In this document: positions 46,474 to 54,339 of the stretch, in pieces
Layout: every line of letters begins with the position of its first letter
Position numbering within the stretch: the first letter of the stretch is position 1
NCBI RefSeq assembly: GCF_014230315.1
Contig: NZ_JACLAW010000003.1
Location: 186,001-250,000, forward strand
From: Novosphingobium flavum
GTDB taxonomy: Bacteria > Pseudomonadota > Alphaproteobacteria > Sphingomonadales > Sphingomonadaceae
DNA length: 64,000 nt
Direction: 5' to 3'
Made by a program: the position numbers and the translations under genes
The notes under the pieces: model-generated
Seen by the model: the letters and a program-made list of their open reading frames with translations, nothing else
Told to the model about the DNA's origin: nothing
The model's database searches: none

Positions 46474-47414
46474 GGTGTCACCACTTTCTGCTCGAGAACA
46501 CCGAAGGGTGAGCGGCCATCGGCCGTCCTTGCCTCCATGCGAACGGTATCGCCGTATTTCATGAATTCGGTCGAAGGCGCACCGGTGTCGACCACCTCGA
46601 TCCCGCGCCGTTCGGCGATGCACGAGGAGCCGACCTCGCGGAAATCGGGGTTGGATACAGTGCCGGAGCCAATCACCGTCCCCGCGACAAGGTTCCGGGT
46701 CCGCGCCGCATGGGCGATCAGTTCGTTGAAACCATAGGCCATCTGCTCGCCATCGGCATTGCCGAACTGACGGCCGTTCCAGTGGACAAGCAGATGCATT
46801 GCCGGGCGGCTATTGCGCCATGCCGGCCCCAGTTCATCCGGCGTGACCGCGAAGGGCGCCATGCCGCACGGCGGCTTGGCCTGGACCCAACCGAAGCCGG
46901 TTTTCATCTCCGGCCCGGCCAGCTTGCGCAGAGACCAGTCGTTGATCTGCACAACAAGCGCGATGTGCCGCTCCGCGTCCTCGGCGCTGGTGCCCATCGG
47001 CACTGCGTCGGTGATGATCCCGAATTCACCCTCGAAGTCGATGCCCAGATCCTCGCTCGCCATCGGCACGTCGCCGCGGGGCGCATGGAACGTGTCCGAC
47101 ACGCCCTGATACATGAGGGGCCAGTCAGGCTTGAACGGTTCGATGCCGAGCACCTTGTCCATCAGTTCGCCGTGGCTGGGATAGACCGAGCCGTCGAGCC
47201 ACTGCCACGCACGAGGAAGCGGCGCCATCACCTCCGCAGGGTCCAGCCGCTCCGGAAAGTCCGCGATCTGCGCCATTTGCGGGGACAGTTCGCTCCATTG
47301 CTCCAGCGCCTGCTGCAAGGTTTTCACCGGCGCGGCGCTGTAGCTCGAGCCATCGGGCGCGATCACGATCAGGCACCCGTCAGGGGAACCGTCGCGGAGG
47401 GTTGCCAGGCGCAT
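46470..47414 (-). CDS. Fumarylacetoacetate hydrolase family protein
   Basis: A 314-residue FAH-superfamily enzyme. The catalytic core shows DLGIDFEGEFGIITDAVPMG with the metal-binding Glu pair, then VVQINDWSLRKL with the metal-binding Asp, and GTVIGSGTVSNPDF near the end. Such enzymes cleave acylpyruvates such as fumarylpyruvate or maleylpyruvate, the usual last step after ring cleavage. It is the first gene of the minus-strand operon and is divergent from the alpha/beta hydrolase operon. Confidence 0.92.
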   Translation of the reverse strand: MRLATLRDGSPDGCLIVIAPDGSSYSAAPVKTLQQALEQWSELSPQMAQIADFPERLDPAEVMAPLPRAWQWLDGSVYPSHGELMDKVLGIEPFKPDWPLMYQGVSDTFHAPRGDVPMASEDLGIDFEGEFGIITDAVPMGTSAEDAERHIALVVQINDWSLRKLAGPEMKTGFGWVQAKPPCGMAPFAVTPDELGPAWRNSRPAMHLLVHWNGRQFGNADGEQMAYGFNELIAHAARTRNLVAGTVIGSGTVSNPDFREVGSSCIAERRGIEVVDTGAPSTEFMKYGDTVRMEARTADGRSPFGVLEQKVVTP

Positions 47415-47462
47415 TGTCTCCGATCTCTCCCTTTCAGTGCTTGAAACCGGGTAACCGGGCAG

Positions 47463-47517
47463 GAAGATCTTCTCAAAAGCATATGATCAATACCGACCCA
47501 TCGATTCAATGCGATGG
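47463..47517. promoter_or_regulatory. Palindromes in the divergent FAH / alpha/beta-hydrolase promoter region
   Basis: In the 249-base divergent spacer a perfect 10-base palindrome GAAGATCTTC lies at 47463-47472 and CCATCG-N8-CGATGG at 47498-47517. Either may be an operator for a regulator of both operons. No further gene in the spacer was convincing. Confidence 0.4.
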
Positions 47518-47663
47518 TCTCGCCGGGAGGCTGATTGCAATGGCAACGACAATCAGGATTTCCGCGGGCGATCGTCCAGATGCCGAGTGGCTCAACCGCG
47601 GGGCGACCGCCGAGGCGGACGCGGATCGCAAGGTCCGCGACATTGTCATAAAAGGACCACTTT

Positions 47664-48815
47664 ATGTTCGAGCCCTTCCCCGGGAACTATGTCTGGAACC
47701 TCGGCGTGAACCTCGCGCTGGTCTGCGGCGGCAACCATGGTGAAATCGACGAGGCCTGCCGTCCGGTACGCGAGGCGGCAAAGCAGGGGGCGGACGCCGG
47801 CTCGGCCGTGCTGTTCGACAGCTGGATCGCCGTGGCCGACCAGGTCACCGCCAATGCCGAAGCCGACGAGGCGGCGGGCTACTTGCTCTCCGCCGGGACC
47901 AAGTACCTGCGCGCCTCGGGCTATTACCTTGCCGCCGAGCGCCTGCAGAGCCGCGACTATGCCCCGCGCTGGGCGGCCTACGACAAGGGCCTTGAACTCT
48001 ACCACAAGGGCAGCGCGCTGCGGGGACTGCACGCCGACAAGATCGAGATTCCCTACGGAGATTCCAGCTACACCGCCATTTTCGTCCACGATGGTTCGGG
48101 TACGCCCCGCCCCACTCTCGTTTCGGTCAACGGCCTCGATTCCATGAAGGAACAGGTCAACATGGCCGGGCACGGCCTATCCAACCTCGAACGGGGCATG
48201 AACACGCTGTTCCTCGACCAGCCCGGCACCGGGGAGGCGATCCGCAAGCGGGGCCTGCCGGCGGTCTATGATGCCGAACGCTGGGGGAGTCCGGCCTTCG
48301 ATTACCTGCTGACCCGAAGTGACGTCATTCACGCGAAGATCGGAATCTTCGGCCTTTCCTTCGGCGGTTACCACGCCCCGCGCATCGCTGCGAACGATCC
48401 GCGTTACGCGCTCTGTGCGGTGATGGGTGCGAACCACGTCTGGGGCCAGCGCCAACGCGAGCGGGTGTCGAACGAGGGCGAGAACCCCGTGCCGCATTAC
48501 TGGGATCACGTGCTGTGGGTCTTCGGGATGACCGACCGTGACGCTTTTCTCGACTATGCCGACCAGATCACGCTCGACGGGCAGGTCGAGAAGATCAAGG
48601 TGCCCTTCCTGATCACCCATGGCGAACACGACCGCCAGATCCCCGCATTCAACGCGCAGATGAGCTATGATCAGGCGGTCAATAGCCCCAAACGGACCTT
48701 GCGCATGTTCACGAAGGAGGATTTCGAGGTCGAGCACTGCGGCGCAGACAACGGCACCGGGATGCGCGACTACATCGCCGACTGGTGCGCCGAAACCTTT
48801 GCCGAGATGGGCTGA
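47664..48815 (+). CDS. Alpha/beta hydrolase of the DHPON-hydrolase (C-C bond) type
   Basis: A 383-residue serine hydrolase with a long N-terminal helical region (about residues 1 to 125) before the alpha/beta core. VNGLDSMKE precedes the nucleophile elbow GLSFGG with Ser232. The likely triad is completed by Asp323 (HGEHDRQIP) and His358 (VEHCGADNG). The plan matches 2,6-dihydroxypseudooxynicotine hydrolase, which breaks a C-C bond next to an aromatic ketone. AAAGGA lies seven bases before the ATG. Substrate unknown. Confidence 0.87.
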   Translation: MFEPFPGNYVWNLGVNLALVCGGNHGEIDEACRPVREAAKQGADAGSAVLFDSWIAVADQVTANAEADEAAGYLLSAGTKYLRASGYYLAAERLQSRDYAPRWAAYDKGLELYHKGSALRGLHADKIEIPYGDSSYTAIFVHDGSGTPRPTLVSVNGLDSMKEQVNMAGHGLSNLERGMNTLFLDQPGTGEAIRKRGLPAVYDAERWGSPAFDYLLTRSDVIHAKIGIFGLSFGGYHAPRIAANDPRYALCAVMGANHVWGQRQRERVSNEGENPVPHYWDHVLWVFGMTDRDAFLDYADQITLDGQVEKIKVPFLITHGEHDRQIPAFNAQMSYDQAVNSPKRTLRMFTKEDFEVEHCGADNGTGMRDYIADWCAETFAEMG

Positions 48816-48819
48816 CGCG

Positions 48820-49227
48820 GTGGCCGAGTTCGCATTTCACCACTGCGGCGTATCGGTGCCCAGTCTCGACGCCGCGATCGAGTGGTATGGCCGGGTGCTG
48901 GGCTTCGCGGTCGAGAAGCGGTTCCATATCGCGGCCGCCGGGGCCGAGGCGGCGATGGTTCGCAAGGGGCAGCTGCGCTTCGAGATCTTCGAGGTGAAGG
49001 GAGCCGCCCCCCTGCCCGACGACCGCCGCCACCCCCCGGCGGACCTGAAGACACACGGCAACAAGCACGTTGCCTTCCGGGTGGAAGATCTGGAAGAATT
49101 CCTGGCCGAGATGGAAGCCAAGGGCGCGGACGTGGCCTTTGTCGTGCGCGAGGCGTTCGGCAAGGGCTGTTTCCTGCGCGACTGCGCGGGCAACCTGATC
49201 GAATTTGTCGAGGAACCCACTCCATGA
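48820..49227 (+). CDS. VOC (glyoxalase/extradiol fold) family protein
   Basis: A 135-residue single VOC unit pair. FHHCGVSVPSLDAAIEWYGRVLGF and KHVAFRVEDLEEFLAEMEAKGADV are typical, and it ends with GNLIEFVEEP, carrying a metal-binding Glu. The start is GTG at 48820, five bases after the hydrolase stop. Its stop overlaps the next gene as ATGA. It may be an isomerase, lyase or small dioxygenase. Confidence 0.87.
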   Translation: MAEFAFHHCGVSVPSLDAAIEWYGRVLGFAVEKRFHIAAAGAEAAMVRKGQLRFEIFEVKGAAPLPDDRRHPPADLKTHGNKHVAFRVEDLEEFLAEMEAKGADVAFVVREAFGKGCFLRDCAGNLIEFVEEPTP

Positions 49228-49514
49228 TTCACGAAATCGCCACGCTGGCCATTGATCCTGCCCGATCGGCCGACTTCGAGGCGGCGGTTGCCGCCGCCCG
49301 TCCGCATTTCGAAGCGGCCAAGGGCTTCGTCTCCTTCGGGCTGCAGCGGGTCATCGAGGAGCCCGGCTCCTACCGCCTCGTCGTCGGCTGGGAGACGGTC
49401 GAGGCGCACATGGTGGACTTTCGCGAGTCCGACGGCTTCCAGCAATGGCGGGCGCTGGCCGGGCCATTCTTCACGGCGCCGCCCGCCGTGATTCACGTCG
49501 ATACGGTGATCTGA
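49224..49514 (+). CDS. Antibiotic biosynthesis monooxygenase (ABM) domain protein
   Basis: A 96-residue ferredoxin-like-fold protein. RSADFEAAVAAARPHFEAAKGFVSF and YRLVVGWETVEAHMVDFRESDGFQQW are characteristic of ABM/YgiN proteins, small cofactor-independent quinol monooxygenases or related enzymes. It is the third gene of the hydrolase-VOC-ABM operon. The operon ends just before a repeat-rich spacer. Confidence 0.85.
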   Translation: MIHEIATLAIDPARSADFEAAVAAARPHFEAAKGFVSFGLQRVIEEPGSYRLVVGWETVEAHMVDFRESDGFQQWRALAGPFFTAPPAVIHVDTVI

Positions 49515-49526
49515 GAGGGTTTTGTC

Positions 49527-49566
49527 TGGTGCGCCCTTCGCCTCCGCGAAGGGCTTGCGGCACCGG
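49527..49566. repeat. 40-base palindromic intergenic repeat, copy B
   Basis: Same unit as at 4385-4424, but the inner stem is CCCTTCGC/GCGAAGGG in place of CCCTTGGC/GCCAAGGG. Both sides have changed together, which keeps the pairing. Confidence 0.85.
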
Positions 49567-49579
49567 AGATTCCTTTGGT

Positions 49580-49619
49580 TGGTGCGCCCTTGGCATCCGC
49601 CAAGGGCTTGCGGCGCCGG
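49580..49619. repeat. 40-base palindromic intergenic repeat, copy C
   Basis: Third copy, 13 bases after copy B and in the same orientation. The inner stem is CCCTTGGC/GCCAAGGG, and the last bases run into the large inverted repeat that follows. Confidence 0.85.
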
Positions 49620-49691
49620 CCCGCTCCCCCGGCCCAACCACCCACAGGGTACACTCAATGGGTGGTTGGGCCGGGGGAGCGGGCCGGCGCC
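49612..49691. repeat. Perfect 33-bp inverted repeat with 14-base loop
   Basis: The arm at 49612-49644 is exactly the reverse complement of 49659-49691. It lies between two convergent genes (ABM on plus, extradiol-like on minus) and could act as a strong two-way transcription barrier or be a mobile repeat. There is no T-run on either side. Confidence 0.9.
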
Positions 49692-49729
49692 GCGCGAGGT
49701 CACGCCGTCAGGCGGGACCGGTCAACGCA

Positions 49730-50800
49730 TTACAGCGCGTGTTCGTCGTCGTCGGTCAGTTCGGCGAGCTTGCCGTTCACGGGAAGTTTGCCCGGCTTGC
49801 TCTTGCGGAAGGGTTCGAAGCTCCTGCGGTCGGCGTCGAAGGTCATGTCCCACGGGATATTGTCGCCCCGGAAGATCGGCGGGGCATTGTTCGACCACAG
49901 CAGCGAGCCGAAGCGGAAATCCCAGGCGCGGGGGACCCAGTTGTCGTCGAGGTAATCGGTATCGGCGTGATATTCGGCCTCGCCGGCATGGCCGGGCATG
50001 TCGCAGTAATAGTAGATCGCGCTGGAGATGCGGTGGCGGGAAATGCCGCCCGAGCTGTTCATCGACTGGTTCTTCCAGCCCTTCGCCTCCATGATGTTGG
50101 CACCGAGCATGACCTCGTCGATGTCGTCCATGCCGAAGGCGATGTGCATGAACTTGAAGTGGTCGGGGGCGATCGGCAGGTCGCAGTTCACCCAGAAGAT
50201 CGAGTGATGCTCGAAGGTCCCGTCGGCGCGGGCGAAGATCCCGGTGCCCTTCGAGTGATCGACGTAGCGGAAGCCGAGGTGGCGCTCGTAGAATTCGAAG
50301 CTGGCGACATAGTCCGGGCTGAAGAAGACGACGTGGTTGATCGTCTTGGGGATCGCCTTCCGGCGCCAGATGCGGTGCTGGTTGAAGCGCGGGAAATTCG
50401 CCGGGGTGTTGACCGGGCTGGTCTCCGACACCACCGGGCGCTTGTCCCACACCCTCAGCGCGATCGGCTGGCCGTCGGGGCAGAGGCAGCGGACCGTGCC
50501 GTCGCCATCACGCGTGACTTCGACTTCGCTGGCGAGGCTGGCGGCGATGCGTTCAAGGTTTTCGGCGGTATCGACGCCCCAGACGGTTTCCTTGACGCCG
50601 TCTCCGACAAAGGGATCGGGCGCGGGCAGGCGCGGATCGCCGCGGCGCAGGACGATCACCCGGCTGCCGCTGGCCAACCGGAACACGGTCTCGTCCTCGG
50701 TCGCGCTCTCTGGCGGCAGGCCGAAATCGGTCCAGAAACGGGTGTGCTCGGCAAGGTCCGCTACGCCGAACACGACGCTCTCGACGCCCAGAATGCTCAT
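49730..50800 (-). CDS. Two-domain VOC protein, extradiol ring-cleavage dioxygenase-like
   Basis: A 356-residue protein with two VOC modules. The second carries a likely iron triad: His156 (KTINHVVFF), His219 (FKFMHIAFGMDD) and Glu276 (GEAEYHAD), the type I extradiol pattern. His198 or His199 may be the active-site acid. GGAGAAG lies just before the ATG. A half-site TGGATAG occurs upstream at 50857. The aromatic substrate is unknown, and the C-terminal tail is longer than in BphC-like enzymes. Confidence 0.87.
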   Translation of the reverse strand: MSILGVESVVFGVADLAEHTRFWTDFGLPPESATEDETVFRLASGSRVIVLRRGDPRLPAPDPFVGDGVKETVWGVDTAENLERIAASLASEVEVTRDGDGTVRCLCPDGQPIALRVWDKRPVVSETSPVNTPANFPRFNQHRIWRRKAIPKTINHVVFFSPDYVASFEFYERHLGFRYVDHSKGTGIFARADGTFEHHSIFWVNCDLPIAPDHFKFMHIAFGMDDIDEVMLGANIMEAKGWKNQSMNSSGGISRHRISSAIYYYCDMPGHAGEAEYHADTDYLDDNWVPRAWDFRFGSLLWSNNAPPIFRGDNIPWDMTFDADRRSFEPFRKSKPGKLPVNGKLAELTDDDEHAL

Positions 50801-50895
50801 GACTTCTCCTCAGATGGTGAGAGGCTTTATGGCGCCTTGGACGGGGCGGGGAGAAATGGATAGAATCGTTGCCCGCGCAGCGAGGCGCTGGATAT
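50801..50895. promoter_or_regulatory. Upstream region of the extradiol-like gene with a TGGATAG half-site
   Basis: TGGATAG at 50857-50863 is the same 7-base word that forms the perfect inverted repeat between the TonB receptor and FAD hydroxylase genes at 58763-58780. No clear -35/-10 pair was assigned. Confidence 0.35.
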
Positions 50896-50984
50896 GGTGA
50901 CACGAGTGTCACCCTGAATCCTGTATTCGATCCTGTTATTTCAATGGGTTGTATGGAAGTGCATGGGTGACACTTATCCAACGC
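50896..50984 (-). repeat. About 90-bp dispersed intergenic repeat, copy 2
   Basis: Minus-strand counterpart of the element at 17922-18013. It shares the CGCGTTGG start, the GTGTCACCCATGCACT block, the central TGAAATA and the terminal palindrome GTGACAC/GTGTCAC. Confidence 0.75.
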
Positions 50985-51069
50985 GAACGCGGGGGCTGAC
51001 GATTTCAAGGAACCGGCGGATGGTCGCAGGTTCGGGCCGTGTAGGAAAGGGCAGACCTTGGTGCGCGGC

Positions 51070-51095
51070 CTTCGACAAGCTCAGGCTGAGCGGGG
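51070..51095. repeat. Short palindromic repeat of REP type (GCTCAG-G-CTGAGC)
   Basis: TTCGACAAGCTCAGGCTGAG has perfect 6-base arms with a one-base centre. I know this word as a frequent intergenic repeat in sphingomonad and related genomes (general knowledge, not checked). One copy was seen in this window. Confidence 0.55.
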
Positions 51096-51135
51096 ATTTG
51101 TGGCTGGACCGGGAACGGACAACCACGATCTCACC

Positions 51136-51160
51136 GATGCCAGCCTTCGCTGGCGTGACG
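51136..51160. repeat. Short palindromic repeat of REP type (GCCAGC-CTTC-GCTGGC)
   Basis: A perfect 6-bp stem with a CTTC loop, followed by GTGACG, just after the 77-residue protein gene's stop. It resembles another common alphaproteobacterial intergenic hairpin. It may help end the minus-strand transcript. Confidence 0.55.
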
Positions 51161-51172
51161 GCTTGGGCCCCT

Positions 51173-51406
51173 TCAGCCCTTGCGGAACAGGAGCGTCAGC
51201 AGGAACAGGAAGGTCCTGAAGTCGATCAGTTTCAGCGCGGCGCGCGCCTCGGCGGGGGTGAGTTTGGCGACCATGGGCATGGCGCCGAAAATCTTGCCGC
51301 GGATCACCAGGGCGTCGCCGTCGCGTTCCAGCTTGCGGATCGCCATCAGTTCCTTGTCGTTGGCGTCGAGAATCCGGGCCACCGGGGCCTTTTTCGTATC
51401 GTTCAT
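51173..51406 (-). CDS. Small conserved-looking protein of unknown function
   Basis: A 77-residue protein: a charged start MNDTKKAPVARILDANDKEL, a central KIFGAMPMVAKLTPAEARAALKLID region, and a hydrophobic C-terminal segment (TFLFLLTLLF) ending in a basic tail, which could be a tail anchor. It overlaps the FAD oxidoreductase stop as ATGA, so the two are coupled and may work together. I do not recognise the family. Confidence 0.75.
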   Translation of the reverse strand: MNDTKKAPVARILDANDKELMAIRKLERDGDALVIRGKIFGAMPMVAKLTPAEARAALKLIDFRTFLFLLTLLFRKG

Positions 51407-52989
51407 GCCACGGCCCTCCCGCAGACCTTGTCGTAGTCGATCCCCATGTCGTCCATCATCTGGATCGCCGTGGCCCGGCCGGCACCGAACACGCCGCCGC
51501 CGGGATGCATGAAGGGGCCGACGAGATAGAGGCCTTCGACACCCGGCACCCGGAGCGAGCCGAGATCCGGCGTGGGGCGGTGCGCGACCGACTGGTAGAA
51601 GAACGGGGCGCAGCCGTGGATGTCGCCCTTGAGGAAAGAGGCAGGGCTGTCGCGCTCATGGTCGATCGGCGAGCGGATCAGGCGGCCGGTGATGTTGTCG
51701 TCGGTCAGGTTCGCGTAGAACTTGCGGTATTGGGCGAGCGCGCGGTCGGCGATTTCTTCCTTGCGCTCGTCCCACGAGGCCGGGCCGCCGGGCCAGAGAT
51801 CGTAAGGCGCGAAGTTGACGCCGTAGAACACCCCTGCCCCTTCGGGCGCGCGGCTGGGATCGAAGATCGTGTTGTCGCCCCCCGCGATCAGACGCTCGCT
51901 GACTTCGCCGCGGCGGAGCTTGTCATACTCCAGCAGCATGTCGCGCATGGTGTAGAAATCCATCAGCTCGGTCATCATGGCATTGGCCTCGTTGCCGACC
52001 TTGAGCCGCAGCCGCTCCTTGAGGGTGAGATGGGTGAGGTTGATCGAGAAGGTGGACTGGGTCACGCGCTCGGCCCGTTCCAGCACGGGCTCGGGCGTTT
52101 CGGCAACGAACTTGCGCAGGACATGGGGATGGATCGCGCCGATCACGCCGTCCCTGGCCATGAAGCTCTCCCCGTCCGCCAGTTCGAGGCCGACCGCCTT
52201 GCCCGAGGAGACCAGCACGCGCCGGACTTCGGCATTGCAGCGCACCTCCCCGCCGAAGTGCTCGATCGCGCGGACCAGCGCCTTCGACAGTTGCCCCGAT
52301 CCCCCCTTCGGCATCGAGCAGCCATACGTATGAATGATGCCCGGCATCAGGAAGGCGCCCATGCCGGTGCCGAGTTCATCGGGCATCTGCAGGTTTTCGG
52401 TGACCATGCGGACGATGTGGAGGCGCAGCAGGTCGCTCTCGAAATACTGGTTCACCACGTCGAGCGCCGAACGCAGCATCACGTCGAGCAGGAAGCGGCC
52501 CTCGTCCGACTGGTCCATCATCGCCACGAAGGCGCCCATCGGGAAGGGCGGCGCATAGAGCCCGGACATGAACATCGGGATCGCCGCCATGCTGGCCCGC
52601 GCGAACTTGCGGTAGGCCTCGGCATCGCGGGGGGAGAAGCTGGCGATTTCCTCGCAGGTCCGGTCGAGGTCCTTCCATGAGCGGACGATCGTGCCGTCTT
52701 CCCAGATCGAGGCATGGGGCAGTTCGGGGTAGATGTATTCGAGCCCGAACTTCGAGAGCAGGCCCAGCTCATCCTCACGCAGCATGGGGTTGCCCTGGAT
52801 CATGATGTGCACGTTGGAGTGCTCGTCGTGCCAGTAGCCGGGCTGGATCAGTTCGCGGGTGGAGACGCCGCCGCCGAAATGGGGTTTGCGTTCGAGGACC
52901 AGCACCTTCTTGCCCGCCTTGGCCATGTAGGCGGCGGCGACGAGGCCGTTATGGCCTGCGCCCATCACCACGATATCGTACTGGCTCAT
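51403..52989 (-). CDS. CrtI/PYROXD2-like FAD-dependent oxidoreductase
   Basis: A 528-residue flavoprotein. The N-terminal FAD motif is VVMGAGHNGLVAAAYMAKAGKKVLVLE, and the C-terminal FAD motif is GLYLVGPFMHPGGGVFGAGRA. KGGSGQLSKALVRAIEHFGGEVR is the typical phytoene-desaturase-like middle segment. Family members oxidise or isomerise hydrophobic substrates. It is coupled to the SDR gene upstream (ATGA) and the 77-residue protein downstream. Confidence 0.9.
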   Translation of the reverse strand: MSQYDIVVMGAGHNGLVAAAYMAKAGKKVLVLERKPHFGGGVSTRELIQPGYWHDEHSNVHIMIQGNPMLREDELGLLSKFGLEYIYPELPHASIWEDGTIVRSWKDLDRTCEEIASFSPRDAEAYRKFARASMAAIPMFMSGLYAPPFPMGAFVAMMDQSDEGRFLLDVMLRSALDVVNQYFESDLLRLHIVRMVTENLQMPDELGTGMGAFLMPGIIHTYGCSMPKGGSGQLSKALVRAIEHFGGEVRCNAEVRRVLVSSGKAVGLELADGESFMARDGVIGAIHPHVLRKFVAETPEPVLERAERVTQSTFSINLTHLTLKERLRLKVGNEANAMMTELMDFYTMRDMLLEYDKLRRGEVSERLIAGGDNTIFDPSRAPEGAGVFYGVNFAPYDLWPGGPASWDERKEEIADRALAQYRKFYANLTDDNITGRLIRSPIDHERDSPASFLKGDIHGCAPFFYQSVAHRPTPDLGSLRVPGVEGLYLVGPFMHPGGGVFGAGRATAIQMMDDMGIDYDKVCGRAVA

Positions 52990-53798
52990 GCCTGCTCTCC
53001 CGAAAAGAAGGCGCGGAAACCCGCGATCCCCGGCACGTGGGCGGCGCAGCCGCCGTCGCAGACCAGCACCTGCCCGGTGATGTTGCGCGCGGCATCCGAA
53101 GCGAGGAAGGCCACTGCCTCGGCGATGTCCTCCGGCGCGCCGAGGCGGTCGCGCAGGGTCTCGTCCTCCACCACCTGCCGGAGCGCTGGCGGGAACGCCT
53201 CGCGCAGGGCCGGGGTCATGGTCATGCCGGGAGCGACCGCGTTGCAGCGCACCCCGGCCTTGCCGTGGCTGGCGGCGATGGCGCGGGTGAGCTGAATGAT
53301 CGCCGCCTTGGACGAAGAATAGGCCGCCTGGATCAGGTGCCCTTGCAGGGCGAGGTTGCTGACCGTGTTGACCACGTTGCCGCGCGTCTCGCGCAGGTGC
53401 GGCAGGGCGGCGCGGCAGGCGATCATCGTGCCGCGCACGTTGACGGCAAAGGTCCGGTCCCAGAGCGCTGTCGCCATATGCTCGACGTCGCCATCGGCCC
53501 GCGCGATCTCGGGGCCGAGCAGTGCGGCATTGTTGTGCAGCACGTCGAGCCGCCCGAAGTGCCGCACGGTCTGTGCCACCATGGCCTCGACCGAGGCCTC
53601 GTCTTCAAGGTCCATGGCGATGGGCAGCGCGCCGGGCAGTTCGCCGGCCAGCGCCTCGGCCGCTCCGGCGGCGACATCGGCTACCACGACCCGCGCCCCG
53701 CGCGCCGTGAGCAGCCGGGCCGTTGCTGCGCCGATCCCGCCCGCGCCGCCGGTAACGATGGCGACCTTCCCGTCCATCCGGGTTGCATCCGGCATCAT
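52986..53798 (-). CDS. SDR-family oxidoreductase
   Basis: A 270-residue classical SDR: TGGAGGIGAATAR, VLHNNAAL, a Ser in NTVSNLALQG, AYSSSKAA with Tyr and Lys, and a C-terminal CDGGCAAHVPG. Two ATG codons stand in tandem at 53798 and 53795 after GGGAGAG. It is the first gene of the SDR-FAD-oxidoreductase-77aa operon and is divergent from the HxlR regulator gene, which may control it. Confidence 0.91.
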   Translation of the reverse strand: MMPDATRMDGKVAIVTGGAGGIGAATARLLTARGARVVVADVAAGAAEALAGELPGALPIAMDLEDEASVEAMVAQTVRHFGRLDVLHNNAALLGPEIARADGDVEHMATALWDRTFAVNVRGTMIACRAALPHLRETRGNVVNTVSNLALQGHLIQAAYSSSKAAIIQLTRAIAASHGKAGVRCNAVAPGMTMTPALREAFPPALRQVVEDETLRDRLGAPEDIAEAVAFLASDAARNITGQVLVCDGGCAAHVPGIAGFRAFFSGEQA

Positions 53799-53889
53799 CG
53801 TGCTCTCCCGTGTTGATCTCTTGGCGGCAGGGCATAAGAGTGCTGCGAACACGGCGGAAGAAGGCACTTTTTTGTGCCCGGCGGGGGTG

Positions 53890-54336
53890 ATGACACAGCA
53901 GGCGAAACCGGATGCGGCGGCCCTCGCCGGGATCGAGGCGCTCGATGCGGAAATGGCCTCCAGCGGCAGGGGCCGCGACACGCCGATCCGCTCGGTCATG
54001 GCCCTGCTTGGCGACAGGTGGACCACGCTGATCCTGCTGGTGCTGGCCACAAGTGAATGGCGCCATGCCGAATTGCGCCGGGTTCTGGCCCGGATTTCGG
54101 CCGAGCAGGCGATCTCGCAGCGGGTGCTGACGCTGAAGCTGCGGGCGCTGGAGCGCGACGGGTTCATCAGCCGCCGGGTGACAGCGGACGTGCCGCCCAA
54201 GGTGAGCTATGCGCTCACCCCGCTCGGGCTGGCGCTGCACGACCGGGCGCGCGACCTGATCGAGTGGATCAAAACGCGCGGCGGAGAAATCGAGGCGCAC
54301 CGCGCCGCATGGGATGCGGCCGGCGCCGGGGACTGA
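53890..54336 (+). CDS. HxlR-family transcriptional regulator
   Basis: A 148-residue winged-helix protein. MALLGDRWTTLILLVLATSEWRHAELRRVL, ISQRVLTLKLRALERDGFISRRV and PKVSYALTPLGLAL follow the HxlR pattern. It is divergent from the SDR gene by 91 bases, the usual layout for a local regulator. HxlR proteins often respond to aldehydes or quinones. Confidence 0.9.
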   Translation: MTQQAKPDAAALAGIEALDAEMASSGRGRDTPIRSVMALLGDRWTTLILLVLATSEWRHAELRRVLARISAEQAISQRVLTLKLRALERDGFISRRVTADVPPKVSYALTPLGLALHDRARDLIEWIKTRGGEIEAHRAAWDAAGAGD

Positions 54337-54339
54337 CCC

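Noticed and set aside
47539..47743. Small open frame with a protein-like beginning (MATTIRISAGDRPDAEW) upstream of the alpha/beta hydrolase
   Set aside because: It runs out of frame into the hydrolase gene, lacks a good ribosome-binding site, and its end is clearly shadow sequence. It might be a leader peptide, but there is no support.
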